A stretch of 64,000 bases of DNA from Bradyrhizobium vignae. GTDB taxonomy: Bacteria > Pseudomonadota > Alphaproteobacteria > Rhizobiales > Xanthobacteraceae. A program made the translations under genes and the position numbers. Below are positions 9,533-17,281 of the stretch, piece by piece; position 1 is the stretch's first letter; every line of letters starts with the position of its first letter. The stretch spans positions 117,834-181,833 of the forward strand of contig NZ_RDQF01000010.1 in assembly GCF_004114425.1 (NCBI RefSeq). Reading direction: 5' to 3'. Below the pieces are notes generated by a model that saw only the letters and a list, made by a program, of their open reading frames with translations, was not told where the DNA came from and did no database searches.

Positions 9533-11746
9533 ATGTCTTACAAGAACTTCAAGGTTGAGACCGATTCCGACGGCATCGCGCTCGTCACCTGGGACATCCC
9601 GGGCCGTTCGATGAACGTGCTCGACGAGACCTCGACCAATGAGCTCGATGCGATCGTCAAGGCAACCACCGCTGACGCGGCCGTGAAGGGCATCGTCATC
9701 ACCTCTGCCAAGGAAGCGTTCTGCGCCGGTGCCGACTTGTCCATGCTCGAGGGCATGAACCAGGCCTACGCCAAGGTGTTCAAGGAGCAGGGCGAAACCG
9801 CCGCGAACCAGATGCTGTTCGACCAGAGCCGGCGCTTCTCGCAGGTGCTGCGCTCGATCGAGATCTCGGGCAAGCCGTGGGCGGCCGCGATCAACGGCCT
9901 CGCGCTCGGCGGCGGCTTCGAGATCACGCTGTGCTGCCACTACCGCGTGGCGGCCGAGAATCCCAAGACGCGCCTCGGCCTGCCCGAGGTCAAGGTCGGC
10001 CTGTTTCCGGGCGCCGGCGGCACGCAGCGCGTGCCGCGCCTGGTGCCGCCGCAGGACGCGATGACCATCCTGCTCAAGGGCGACCCCGTCACGGTCGAGA
10101 AGGCCAAGGCGCTGAATTTGATTCACGCCATCGTTCCTGCCGCCGACCTCATCAAGGCCGCGAAGGACTGGATCAAGGGCGGCGGCAAGGCGGTCGCGCC
10201 CTGGGACGAGAAGGGCTTCAAGCTGCCGGGAGGTCCGGTGTTCTCCAAAGCCGGCATGATGATGTTCCCCGCCGGCAACGCGATCTATCGCCGCGAGACC
10301 TACGACAATTATCCGGCCGCGCGCGCCATCATGAGCTGCGTCTATGAGGGCCTGCAGCTGCCGATCGACGCCGCTTTGCGCGTGGAGTCGCGCTACTTCA
10401 CCTCGGTGCTGCGCTCGAAGGAGGCGGCCGCGATGATCCGCAGCCTGTTCCTGTCGATGCAGGAGCTCAACAAGGGCGCGCGCCGCCCGAAGGACGTGCC
10501 GCCGACCAAGGCGAAGAAGATCGCCGTGATCGGCGCCGGCTTCATGGGCGCCAGCGTCGGCTATGTCTCGGCCCGTGCCGGCCTCGACGTCGTCCTGATC
10601 GATCGCGACCAGGAGAGCGCCGACAAGGGCAAGGCGCACGCGCAGAAGGTGATCGAGGACCAGATCAAGAAGGGCCGCGCCAAGCCGGCCGACGCTGAAG
10701 CGCTGCTCGCGCGCATCACGGCGACGGCGGATTACGCCTCGCTCGAGGATGTCGATCTCGTCATCGAGGCGGTGTTCGAGGATCGCAAGGTCAAGGCGGA
10801 GACCTTCGCCAAGGCGCAGCAATATCTCAAGCCGGATGTGATCTTCGCGTCCAACACCTCGACGCTGCCGATCACCTCGCTGGCCGAGAGTTTCAGGGAT
10901 CAGGGCAAGTTCATCGGCATTCACTTCTTCTCGCCGGTCGAGAAGATGATGCTGGTCGAGATCATCCTCGGCAAGAACACCGGCGACGTCGCGCTGGCGA
11001 CCGCGCTCGACTATGTCCGCCAGATCGGCAAGACGCCGATCGTGGTGAACGACTCTCGCGGCTTCTTCGCCAATCGCTGCGTCGGCCGCTATGTCGCCGA
11101 AGGCAACGAGATGTTCCTCGAAGGCGTGCCGCCGGCGATGATCGAGAACTGCGCCAAGATGGCCGGCATGCCGGTCGGCCCGCTCTCGCTGTCGGACGAA
11201 GTCGCGCTCGACCTCGGCCTCAAGATCATGAAGGCGACCGAAGCCGATCTCGGCCCCAACGCCATCAATCCCGATCAGAAGAAGCTGATGGTGGAGATGG
11301 TCGAGAAGCAGGGCCGGCTCGGCCGCAAGAACAGCAAGGGCTTCTACGACTATCCTGAGAAGGGCAAGGGCCAGAAGAGCCTGTGGCCTGGCCTCTCGGC
11401 GCTGCAGCCGAAGCAGCTCGACCCCGATACGCTCGATATCGAGGAGCTGAAGCAGCGCTTCCTGGTCGTACAGGCCGTGGAAGCCGCGCGCACGGTGGAG
11501 GATCACGTCATCACCGATCCGCGCGAGGCGGATGTCGGCTCGATCCTCGGCTTCGGCTTCGCGCCGTTCACCGGTGGCACGCTGTCCTATATCGACTTCA
11601 TGGGCACGAAGAAGTTCGTCGAACTTTGCCACAAGCTGGAGGCGAAATACGGCTCGCGCTTCACGCCGCCGAAACTCCTGGAAGAGATGGCAGCGAAGGG
11701 CGAGACGTTCTACGGACGCTTCGCGCCCAAGAAGGCGGCGGCCTGA
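9533..11746 (+). CDS. fadB: 3-hydroxyacyl-CoA dehydrogenase / enoyl-CoA hydratase (FadB/FadJ type)
   Basis: Bifunctional 737-residue enzyme: hydration of enoyl-CoA, then NAD-linked oxidation of the 3-hydroxyacyl-CoA. The hydratase domain (1-190) has INGLALGGGFEITLCCHYRVA and LGLPEVKVGLFPGAGGTQR, holding the two catalytic glutamates. The NAD-binding Rossmann motif VIGAGFMGASVGYVSARAG starts near residue 332, and the catalytic His is His464 in GIHFFSPVEKMMLVEI. The two C-terminal HADH domains follow. Length and order match FadB/FadJ. It closes the beta-oxidation set and is followed by a strong terminator. Confidence 0.94.
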   Translation: MSYKNFKVETDSDGIALVTWDIPGRSMNVLDETSTNELDAIVKATTADAAVKGIVITSAKEAFCAGADLSMLEGMNQAYAKVFKEQGETAANQMLFDQSRRFSQVLRSIEISGKPWAAAINGLALGGGFEITLCCHYRVAAENPKTRLGLPEVKVGLFPGAGGTQRVPRLVPPQDAMTILLKGDPVTVEKAKALNLIHAIVPAADLIKAAKDWIKGGGKAVAPWDEKGFKLPGGPVFSKAGMMMFPAGNAIYRRETYDNYPAARAIMSCVYEGLQLPIDAALRVESRYFTSVLRSKEAAAMIRSLFLSMQELNKGARRPKDVPPTKAKKIAVIGAGFMGASVGYVSARAGLDVVLIDRDQESADKGKAHAQKVIEDQIKKGRAKPADAEALLARITATADYASLEDVDLVIEAVFEDRKVKAETFAKAQQYLKPDVIFASNTSTLPITSLAESFRDQGKFIGIHFFSPVEKMMLVEIILGKNTGDVALATALDYVRQIGKTPIVVNDSRGFFANRCVGRYVAEGNEMFLEGVPPAMIENCAKMAGMPVGPLSLSDEVALDLGLKIMKATEADLGPNAINPDQKKLMVEMVEKQGRLGRKNSKGFYDYPEKGKGQKSLWPGLSALQPKQLDPDTLDIEELKQRFLVVQAVEAARTVEDHVITDPREADVGSILGFGFAPFTGGTLSYIDFMGTKKFVELCHKLEAKYGSRFTPPKLLEEMAAKGETFYGRFAPKKAAA

Positions 11747-11752
11747 GAGAGG

Positions 11753-11792
11753 CCTGTAGCCCTGATGGAGCGTGAGCGAAATCCGGGTTACG
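11753..11792. repeat. GTAGCCxGGAT short palindrome, copy 1
   Basis: TGTAGCCctgatggagcgtgagcgaaatccGGGTTAC forms an imperfect hairpin. A related block stands at 50081-50123 (GTAGCCCGGAT...ATCCAGGCTAC). Both are short intergenic palindromes next to gene ends. Confidence 0.55.
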
Positions 11793-11799
11793 CAGAGAC

Positions 11800-11836
11800 A
11801 AAAATGCCGGATCATTGATCCGGCATTTTTTATTTT
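11800..11836 (+). terminator. Rho-independent terminator after the FadB gene
   Basis: AAAATGCCGGATC-att-GATCCGGCATTTT followed by a T-rich run (TTTATTTT). It lies about 55 bp after the fadB-type stop and ends the fatty-acid operon. Confidence 0.9.
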
Positions 11837-12125
11837 CCATCTCAGAACGGCGCGAATGCGCGGCCCGATACCGTCTCGTCGGCGGGACTGGCGTTCCAGC
11901 CGCCTTCGTCGTTCCGGCCACGCTCGCTCGGCACCACTCTTGCTGATCATCCACCGGATGACCCATTGGCATTGAAGGTGTCCCGCAATGATCCCCCCGG
12001 TGTCTCAAGGCAGCGCAGCCGGCGTTGCGGTGAGATGCGCTCCCCTATTGCTGCTGGTTCGGCCGTGGCCGCGCCGCAGGCTGCTCCGGCTGCGCAGAAA
12101 GATTCCTTCGTGGGTCGGCCTGGCC

Positions 12126-12530
12126 CTACTCGTCCTCGCCTTTGACATGGCGCTGGCCGTGCTTGCCTGGTTCGCCGTCGGTCTCGTCCTGCACTGAAAG
12201 CTCCCCTCTGTGCACGTAGAAGGTCGCCGCCAGATAGGCGACCTGGCCGGCAATCAGGCAGCCGACGACGATTGGAACGCCCGTCCAAAAGCCAAAGCCC
12301 GAGGTCTGAAGCACCGTTGCGGCAAGGATCGCGGTCACCGGCGAGACCAGCAACAGAGCCCAGACTCGGAAGAATAGCCCCGTCGCCAAGCCAGTGATTG
12401 CGCTCGCGAGCAGCAGGAGGAGTACGGTCGTCACGATAGCTGTCCGGTCCAGCGGTCTGCGTCGTGTCCCGCGCTGAAGCTGAGCCAAGTGGATTGCTCC
12501 CACAAGGATGGTGACGACCGCGGAGCGCAC
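12126..12530 (-). CDS. Small multi-pass membrane protein, unknown function
   Basis: A 134-residue protein with three to four hydrophobic segments: AIVTTVLLLLLASAITGLAT, LFFRVWALLLVSPVTAILAA and VPIVVGCLIAGQVAYLAATF, followed by a charged tail (DETDGEPGKHG). I do not recognise a named family. The start used is a GTG without a clear ribosome site, so the true N-terminus may be further in. It stands alone on the minus strand between the fadB terminator and the decayed GST gene. Hydrophobic periodicity argues that it is real. Confidence 0.6.
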   Translation of the reverse strand: MRSAVVTILVGAIHLAQLQRGTRRRPLDRTAIVTTVLLLLLASAITGLATGLFFRVWALLLVSPVTAILAATVLQTSGFGFWTGVPIVVGCLIAGQVAYLAATFYVHRGELSVQDETDGEPGKHGQRHVKGEDE

Positions 12531-12639
12531 AACGCAGAGTTATTGTTAACCCTGACAATGCTCGTAAAATTGACGTCAGTGCGCCTCGAAATTTCGGATT
12601 CCGCGAGCGACCGGATCGTCGGTCCGGCTCTTCGGCGTC

Positions 12640-12944
12640 CCGCCCGTCCCGCTCCGTGAAAGGCGGACCAACCTTCTTGGAACTGGCGCGGGCGGGCGCC
12701 AGCGCCTCGGCTCAAGCCGGATCGCCGGTCATCTGGACAATCACACGGCCTTCGGTCACGATCTCATCGCAGTCGAGGCCCAGCGCAGGGACCTGGCCCC
12801 CAAGGGGTTCAGCTTCAGGTCATCCTCGCCATTTTCGAGCTTCTTGGCGCCGATTCGACCTCGACCAGCTCATCGGCCAGGCGGGCTTCCAGGACCGCGA
12901 TCCGGGGACAGTGGACAGGCACCGGGCGAAGCGTACGGTTTCAC
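12640..12944 (-). pseudogene. Decayed glutathione S-transferase (N-terminal domain)
   Basis: Reading the minus strand from GTG 12944, which keeps a GGAGGA ribosome site, gives VKPYASPGACPLSP, the classic GST opening (compare MKLYYSPGACSLSP). Pieces in other frames then follow in the family's order: RIAVLEARLADELVEVESA, KKLENGEDDLKLNP, GGQVPALGLDCDEIVTEG and RVIVQMTGDP. At least three frameshifts and an early stop separate them, and beyond about 12640 homology fades, so the C-terminal domain is lost. The catalytic Ser/Tyr area and the cis-proline motif QVPAL are still visible. It is divergent from the marR gene and probably was its target. Evidence is motif order, not an alignment. Confidence 0.8.
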
Positions 12945-12985
12945 GGAATTTCCTCCGCCTGAAGCTTGGTTCGGCCGAAAGGACG

Positions 12986-13013
12986 ACTACATGCACCTGC
13001 TTGAAATAGTCAA
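12986..13013 (-). promoter_or_regulatory. Putative promoter of the decayed GST gene
   Basis: On the minus strand TTGACT (13013-13008) and TGTAGT (12991-12986) are separated by 16 bases, a fair sigma-70 match. The -35 element lies inside the palindrome CTTGA-N5-TCAAG, so a bound repressor would block it. Confidence 0.45.
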
Positions 13014-13033
13014 GATTGATGCAGGTGCATCAA
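12991..13033. promoter_or_regulatory. Nested palindromes, probable MarR operators
   Basis: Three symmetric elements overlap. ATGCACCTGC (12991-13000) pairs with GCAGGTGCAT (13021-13030). Between them is CTTGA-aatag-TCAAG (13000-13014). TTGATGCA-gg-TGCATCAA (13016-13033) is a perfect 8 bp dyad. MarR regulators typically bind such 16-20 bp palindromes between divergent genes. The cluster sits between the GST remnant and marR. Confidence 0.65.
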
Positions 13034-13070
13034 ATGGAGTAAGAGACGGGCGACGAGCTTGAGCGGGACC

Positions 13071-13565
13071 ATGAAACGCAGACCATCGACCGAGGCAACA
13101 GCCGCCTGGATCCGCCTGATGCGGGTGCAGAGCCGCGTGCTCGACTGCGTCGAGCAGGACTTGAAGAAGGCCGGCTTCCCACCCCTGGCCTGGTATGACG
13201 CGCTGCTCGAATTGTCGCGGGCCCCCTCGGGCGAGCTGCGGCCGGTCGAACTCGAGCGGCAGATGCTGATCCCGCAATATTCTACCTCGCGGCTGATCGA
13301 CCGCCTGGTCGACGAGGGCCTTGCCTCGCGGCGCGAATGCAAGATCGACAAGCGCGGCCAGTTCGTCGAGATCACGGAAGCCGGCCGCGAGCTGCAGAAG
13401 CGGATGTGGGGCGCCTATTCGGCTGCGATCGAGAAATATGTCGGTTCGAAACTGTCGGATGCCGATGCCGTCAAGCTCAGCAGTCTGCTCGACCGCCTGG
13501 GCTGCTCGTGCGGCGAGATGAAACTGCCGCCCGCGGGCGTCAACGAAAGCATGCCGTCGCGATGA
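13071..13565 (+). CDS. MarR family transcriptional regulator
   Basis: 164-residue MarR-type regulator. The winged helix is seen in PVELERQMLIPQYSTSRLIDRLVDEGLASR, followed by the wing (RECKIDKRGQFVEITEAGRELQKRM). A C-terminal pair of cysteines (GCSCGEM) could sense thiols or oxidants, though that is inference. ATG 13071 is preferred over a TTG four codons upstream. The palindromes 40-80 bp upstream point to autoregulation and control of the divergent GST gene, now broken. Next on the same strand, 100 bp away, is glutamate-cysteine ligase. Confidence 0.88.
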   Translation: MKRRPSTEATAAWIRLMRVQSRVLDCVEQDLKKAGFPPLAWYDALLELSRAPSGELRPVELERQMLIPQYSTSRLIDRLVDEGLASRRECKIDKRGQFVEITEAGRELQKRMWGAYSAAIEKYVGSKLSDADAVKLSSLLDRLGCSCGEMKLPPAGVNESMPSR

Positions 13566-13665
13566 TTGCGCGGCAAACCCGCTCATCCGCGCAACCGGTG
13601 GGTTCGCGGGCCATCCCTGTCACCCGCGCGCGTTCGGTCGAAGCGCTTTTTGAATAGAGTTTGAT

Positions 13666-15036
13666 ATGGCGCGAGACCAGATCGATATGACGCCGCTGCA
13701 ATCACGCGACGAGCTCGTCGCGTGGTTCGAGGCCGGCTGCAAGGACCCGTCCGAATTCCGCATGGGCACCGAGCACGAGAAGACGCCGTTCACGCTCGAC
13801 GGCCACCGTCCGGTGCCTTACGGGGGGGCGCGCGGCATCGGTGCGCTGCTCGAAGGCATGAAGCTCCTGCTCGGCTGGGAGCCGATCATGGAGCAGGGCA
13901 ACATCATCGGCCTCTACGATGTCACGGGCGGCGGTGCGATCTCGCTCGAGCCCGGCGGACAGTTCGAGCTCTCCGGCGCGCCGGTCGAGAACGTGCACCA
14001 GACCCAGAGCGAGTTGATGGCGCATCTTGCGCAGGTGCGCGAGATCGCAGCGCCGCTCGGCATCGGCTTCCTCGGGCTCGGCATGACGCCGTCCTGGTCG
14101 CGCGCCGATATCCCGGTGATGCCCAAGGGCCGCTACAAGATCATGACCAATTACATGCCGAAGGTCGGTCAGTACGGCCTCGACATGATGTACCGGACTT
14201 GCACGGTGCAGACCAATCTCGACTTCTCCTCCGAAGCCGACATGGTCAAGAAGCTGCGCGTCTCGCTCGCGCTCCAGCCGGTCGCGACTGCGCTGTTCGC
14301 CAATTCGCCGTTCACCGAGGGCAAGCCGAATGGCTTCCTCTCTTTCCGGTCCGAGATCTGGCGCGACACCGACAACGCGCGCGCCGGCATGATGCCGTGG
14401 GCGTTCGACGACGGCATGGGATTCGAGCGCTATGTCGACTACGCGCTCGACGTGCCCATGTATTTCGTCAAGCGCGGCGAGGAGTACATCGACGTGTCGG
14501 GCTCCTCGTTCCGCGCGTTCTTCGATGGCCGCAACAACAATCTTCCCGGCGAGCGTCCGACGCTGTCGGACTGGGCCAACCATCTCTCGACGATCTTCCC
14601 GGAAGTGCGGCTCAAGCGTTATCTCGAGATGCGCGGCTCCGACGGCGGACCGTGGGGCCGTCTGCCGGCGCTGCCGGCATTCTGGGTCGGGCTGCTCTAC
14701 GATGGGGCTTCGCTCGATGCCGCCTGGGACATGGTGAAGCACTGGAGTGCGCATGAGCGTCAGGCCTTGCGCGATGACGTGCCGCGCTTCGGCTTCAAGG
14801 CGCGGATCAAGGATCGCTATCTGTTCGAGATCGCCAAGGAGTGCCTCGTTCTGGCTCATGCCGGCCTGCGCCGCCGCGGCCGAATTGACCAGCTTGGCCG
14901 CGATGAGACCCGGCACCTCGAGCCGCTCGATCGCATCATCGATTCCGGCCGGACGCCGGCCGAGGAGATGCTGGAGAAGTTCAACGGTCCTTGGAAAGGC
15001 TCGGTGGAACCAGCCTACGCGGAGTATGCGTTCTAG
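13666..15036 (+). CDS. gshA: Glutamate-cysteine ligase, first enzyme of glutathione synthesis
   Basis: 456-residue enzyme that joins glutamate and cysteine with ATP. The N-terminus MTPLQSRDELVAWFEAGCKD and the motif FRMGTEHEKTPF are typical of the alphaproteobacterial/plant-type ligases. Further conserved blocks are GGAISLEPGGQFELSGAP and SRADIPVMPKGRYKIMTNYM, where glutamates and basic residues bind Mg-ATP and glutamate. Length matches the family (about 455). It follows a MarR regulator and a decayed GST gene, suggesting a former small glutathione cluster. Confidence 0.92.
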   Translation: MARDQIDMTPLQSRDELVAWFEAGCKDPSEFRMGTEHEKTPFTLDGHRPVPYGGARGIGALLEGMKLLLGWEPIMEQGNIIGLYDVTGGGAISLEPGGQFELSGAPVENVHQTQSELMAHLAQVREIAAPLGIGFLGLGMTPSWSRADIPVMPKGRYKIMTNYMPKVGQYGLDMMYRTCTVQTNLDFSSEADMVKKLRVSLALQPVATALFANSPFTEGKPNGFLSFRSEIWRDTDNARAGMMPWAFDDGMGFERYVDYALDVPMYFVKRGEEYIDVSGSSFRAFFDGRNNNLPGERPTLSDWANHLSTIFPEVRLKRYLEMRGSDGGPWGRLPALPAFWVGLLYDGASLDAAWDMVKHWSAHERQALRDDVPRFGFKARIKDRYLFEIAKECLVLAHAGLRRRGRIDQLGRDETRHLEPLDRIIDSGRTPAEEMLEKFNGPWKGSVEPAYAEYAF

Positions 15037-15216
15037 ACCTTGTTTGAGCATGATCTTCTCGGATAATCGCGTCACACTTTGCGCTAACACGGCCGTTGGG
15101 GTCATGCGTTAGGCCAACGATCCGGATTTCAGCCGTTCATCGCCCATACAGGTTTGCGGCGATCAAATGACCGGCCGAAAAACCTGAGCGTCGTCAATAA
15201 CTCGAAAGCTGTTCTG

Positions 15217-15783
15217 ATGGGGAAGGGCCGCCTGTCCGGGGCCGTCATGGCCAGCGTCGCGGCATGTGTCACGCTGCTTTCGCTCGCATTTGCGAGTGTG
15301 CCGGCGCCTGCCCAGACGGCGTTCGATCGGCCCGGCGGCGACTATTTCAGCACGCCGGTCACCTCGGGCGATCCCGAGGATTGCGCGCTGCTGTGCGAGC
15401 GCGATCGCCGCTGCCGCTCCTGGAGCTTCAGTTATCCCGACGTCGACGGTGCCGCGGCGGTGTGCTGGCTGAAGAACAGCGTGCCGGCGCGCGTGCCGGG
15501 AAGTTGCTGTATCTCGGGGGTCCGCGGCGCCGGCGTGATCGAGCCGCGCGTCGAGGGCGTCGAGAGCTCGATCGACCGCCCTGGCGGCGATTTGCGCAAT
15601 TTCGAGCTCAAGGACGGTGAAAGCGTCGAGGCCTGCAAGGCCGCCTGCACCGCCGACAACAAATGCCGTGCGTTCACCTATGCCCGCCCCGGCTATACCG
15701 GGCGTGAGGCGCGCTGTTTCCTGAAGAAGGAGATCAAGCCGCCGCGAAGGAAGGCGGGATTCACGTCGGGCGTGGTGCGGTAG
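15217..15783 (+). CDS. Exported protein with two PAN/Apple domains
   Basis: 188 residues: a signal peptide (VMASVAACVTLLSLAFA...PAPAQ) and two tandem PAN domains. Each begins with a matching phrase, FDRPGGDYFSTPVTSGDPEDC and IDRPGGDLRNFELKDGESVEAC, and ends with cysteine-bracketed W/T-F strands (CRSWSFSYPD, CRAFTYARPG). Such domains bind proteins or sugars outside the cytoplasm. ATG 15217 is favoured over an upstream TTG because the signal peptide then starts correctly. No partner is evident; it stands alone after gshA. Confidence 0.85.
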   Translation: MGKGRLSGAVMASVAACVTLLSLAFASVPAPAQTAFDRPGGDYFSTPVTSGDPEDCALLCERDRRCRSWSFSYPDVDGAAAVCWLKNSVPARVPGSCCISGVRGAGVIEPRVEGVESSIDRPGGDLRNFELKDGESVEACKAACTADNKCRAFTYARPGYTGREARCFLKKEIKPPRRKAGFTSGVVR

Positions 15784-15790
15784 TCGTTGT

Positions 15791-15922
15791 CACGTGCCCC
15801 GGGCGCGGCGGAGCACGAAGTGATGCGCGGCTGAACTAGGGCCACGCCACACAGGGATCCGATGTGCCATGGGTCCCGGCTCTGCGCCGCATCGTTTCAC
15901 GATGCGACTTGTCCGGGACACG
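15791..15922. repeat. GTGCCCCGG...CCGGGACAC long inverted repeat, copy 1
   Basis: Outer arms CGTGCCCCGGGCGCG (from 15793) and GTCCGGGACACG (15911-15922), with an inner GGGTCCCGGCTCTGCG block. The same outer arms and inner block stand at 33774-33896, so this is a dispersed intergenic repeat. Confidence 0.75.
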
Positions 15923-15926
15923 AGCA

Positions 15927-16493
15927 TCACTCCGCCGCAATCACCGTAAGCTCGGGCCAGAGCGCCTTCCATCGCGCGGCCTTCGCCTCATAATTGGCGA
16001 TTGAGAAATTTTCCGCCCGGTTGGGCCGCACAATCAATCTCCCGACGTCGTCGAAGCCGTGCGGGGCGTAGACCTCGTAGCCATCGGCAGCGCGCCTCAC
16101 TCCGATTTGCGTGTTCTGCGTCAGGAAGCGATCGATGCCGTCTGCCGTGCAGCTTAGCGGCGGGTAGGGCAGGCCGTGCTTGGCGGGGTACCATAGATGC
16201 ACGCGGGCCTGGTTGCGGGCCTCGATTTTGGCACCGAGATGCGCGAGCCGCGCGTGCAGCGTGCGGATCACCGCGTCCTCGGCCTCCCATGACGTATCAG
16301 GATCGAAATAGAACACGTCGTAATCTGCGATGCCGTGATCGATCGCACGGCGCGTGAGCATGTTCCACACGGTCTGCACCAGGCATCCCGAAACCAGCCA
16401 CGCATCCGGCAGCGCGAGGCGATGGAGCTCGTCTAGAATCGTGGCGTTGACCGGATTGCGCAAGGCAAGAGCGAGGAATTCGTCTCTTCTCAC
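15927..16493 (-). CDS. Nucleotidyltransferase-fold protein
   Basis: About 188 residues. The pattern WLVSGCLVQTVWNMLT, then DHGIADYDVFYFDPDTSWEAED, matches the family of putative nucleotidyltransferases with a G(x)-helix and D-x-D carboxylates (DYDVFYFD). Later VHLWYPAKHGLPYPPLSCTADGIDRFL is also typical of this uncharacterised group. The start is uncertain: GTG 16493 is used, but the open frame runs into lepB. It lies 12 bp after lepB on the same strand and may share its transcript. The substrate is unknown. Confidence 0.75.
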   Translation of the reverse strand: MRRDEFLALALRNPVNATILDELHRLALPDAWLVSGCLVQTVWNMLTRRAIDHGIADYDVFYFDPDTSWEAEDAVIRTLHARLAHLGAKIEARNQARVHLWYPAKHGLPYPPLSCTADGIDRFLTQNTQIGVRRAADGYEVYAPHGFDDVGRLIVRPNRAENFSIANYEAKAARWKALWPELTVIAAE

Positions 16494-16504
16494 CCAATGA
16501 CCAG

Positions 16505-17281
16505 TCAATGCACGGCGGTGAAGAACCGCGCCAGCCTGAACCCGGACAGCCAGGTCCACACCGGCTGGCCGCGCATGCCGAGATCCCAGGAGCCGAGCAC
16601 CGCATCGGCACGGCCGATCAGATTGTCGATCGGCAAGAGGCCGACACCGCCGGAGCGCAGCGGCACGCGGCTATCGGCGGAATTGTCGCGGTTGTCGCCG
16701 AGCACGAAGAGGTGACCAGCGGGCACCGTCACTTCGGGCGTGTTGTCGAGCGGACCGCTGTCGCGCATCTTGAAGATCAGATGCGAGACGCCGTTCGGCA
16801 GCGTCTCGACGTAGCGATAGGCGGGCTCGCTGCCGCCATGGTCGTCCTCCGCGGCGCCGACGCCATCGGGCTTCAGCTCGGCGGGGCGGTCGTTGATGAA
16901 GAGCTGGCCTTGCCGCATCTGGATGCGGTCGCCGGGCAGGCCCACGACGCGCTTGACCCAGGCCTGCGAGCGATCGCCGGGCCAGCGGAAGACCACGACG
17001 TCGCCGAGCTTCGGCGTCTCCGCGAAGACGCGGCCGCTCTCGGGCAGGCTGATCTGGATCGGCAGCGACGAGGTGCCGTAGCCATAGGGGAATTTCGAGG
17101 CGAGCAGCGCATCGCCGATCAACAGCGTCGGCTCCATCGAGCCCGACGGCACGTAGAACGGCTCGGCAAGCGCGCCCTTGGCGATGAAGACCGCGGCGAC
17201 GATGCCGGCGAGCTGAGCGATCTGTCCACCCCAGCCGCTGCTTTTGCGCTTGGCGGGCGCAGTTACTTTCTCAACACTCAT
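16505..17281 (-). CDS. lepB: Signal peptidase I
   Basis: 258-residue inner-membrane serine protease that cleaves Sec and Tat signal peptides. After a basic N-terminus (PAKRKSSGWGG) comes one membrane span (IAQLAGIVAAVFIAKGAL). The catalytic Ser48 is in YVPSGSMEPTL and the Lys general base is Lys110 in WVKRVVGLPGD. The late box GHLFVLGDNRDNSADSR is diagnostic of the family. The ATG overlaps the TGA of tldD (ATGA), so the longer upstream frame is not coding. A single span is usual for alphaproteobacteria. Confidence 0.93.
   Translation of the reverse strand: MSVEKVTAPAKRKSSGWGGQIAQLAGIVAAVFIAKGALAEPFYVPSGSMEPTLLIGDALLASKFPYGYGTSSLPIQISLPESGRVFAETPKLGDVVVFRWPGDRSQAWVKRVVGLPGDRIQMRQGQLFINDRPAELKPDGVGAAEDDHGGSEPAYRYVETLPNGVSHLIFKMRDSGPLDNTPEVTVPAGHLFVLGDNRDNSADSRVPLRSGGVGLLPIDNLIGRADAVLGSWDLGMRGQPVWTWLSGFRLARFFTAVH

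Noticed and set aside
9245..11950. 901-codon open frame on the minus strand opposite the FadB gene
   Set aside because: It is the antisense shadow of a long GC-rich gene; its composition (Arg/Ala/His/Asp rich) has no domain, and the plus-strand FadB is unmistakable.
12656..13009. Plus-strand 117-codon frame over the GST remnant
   Set aside because: The minus strand shows clear GST motifs in order; the plus frame has no family features.
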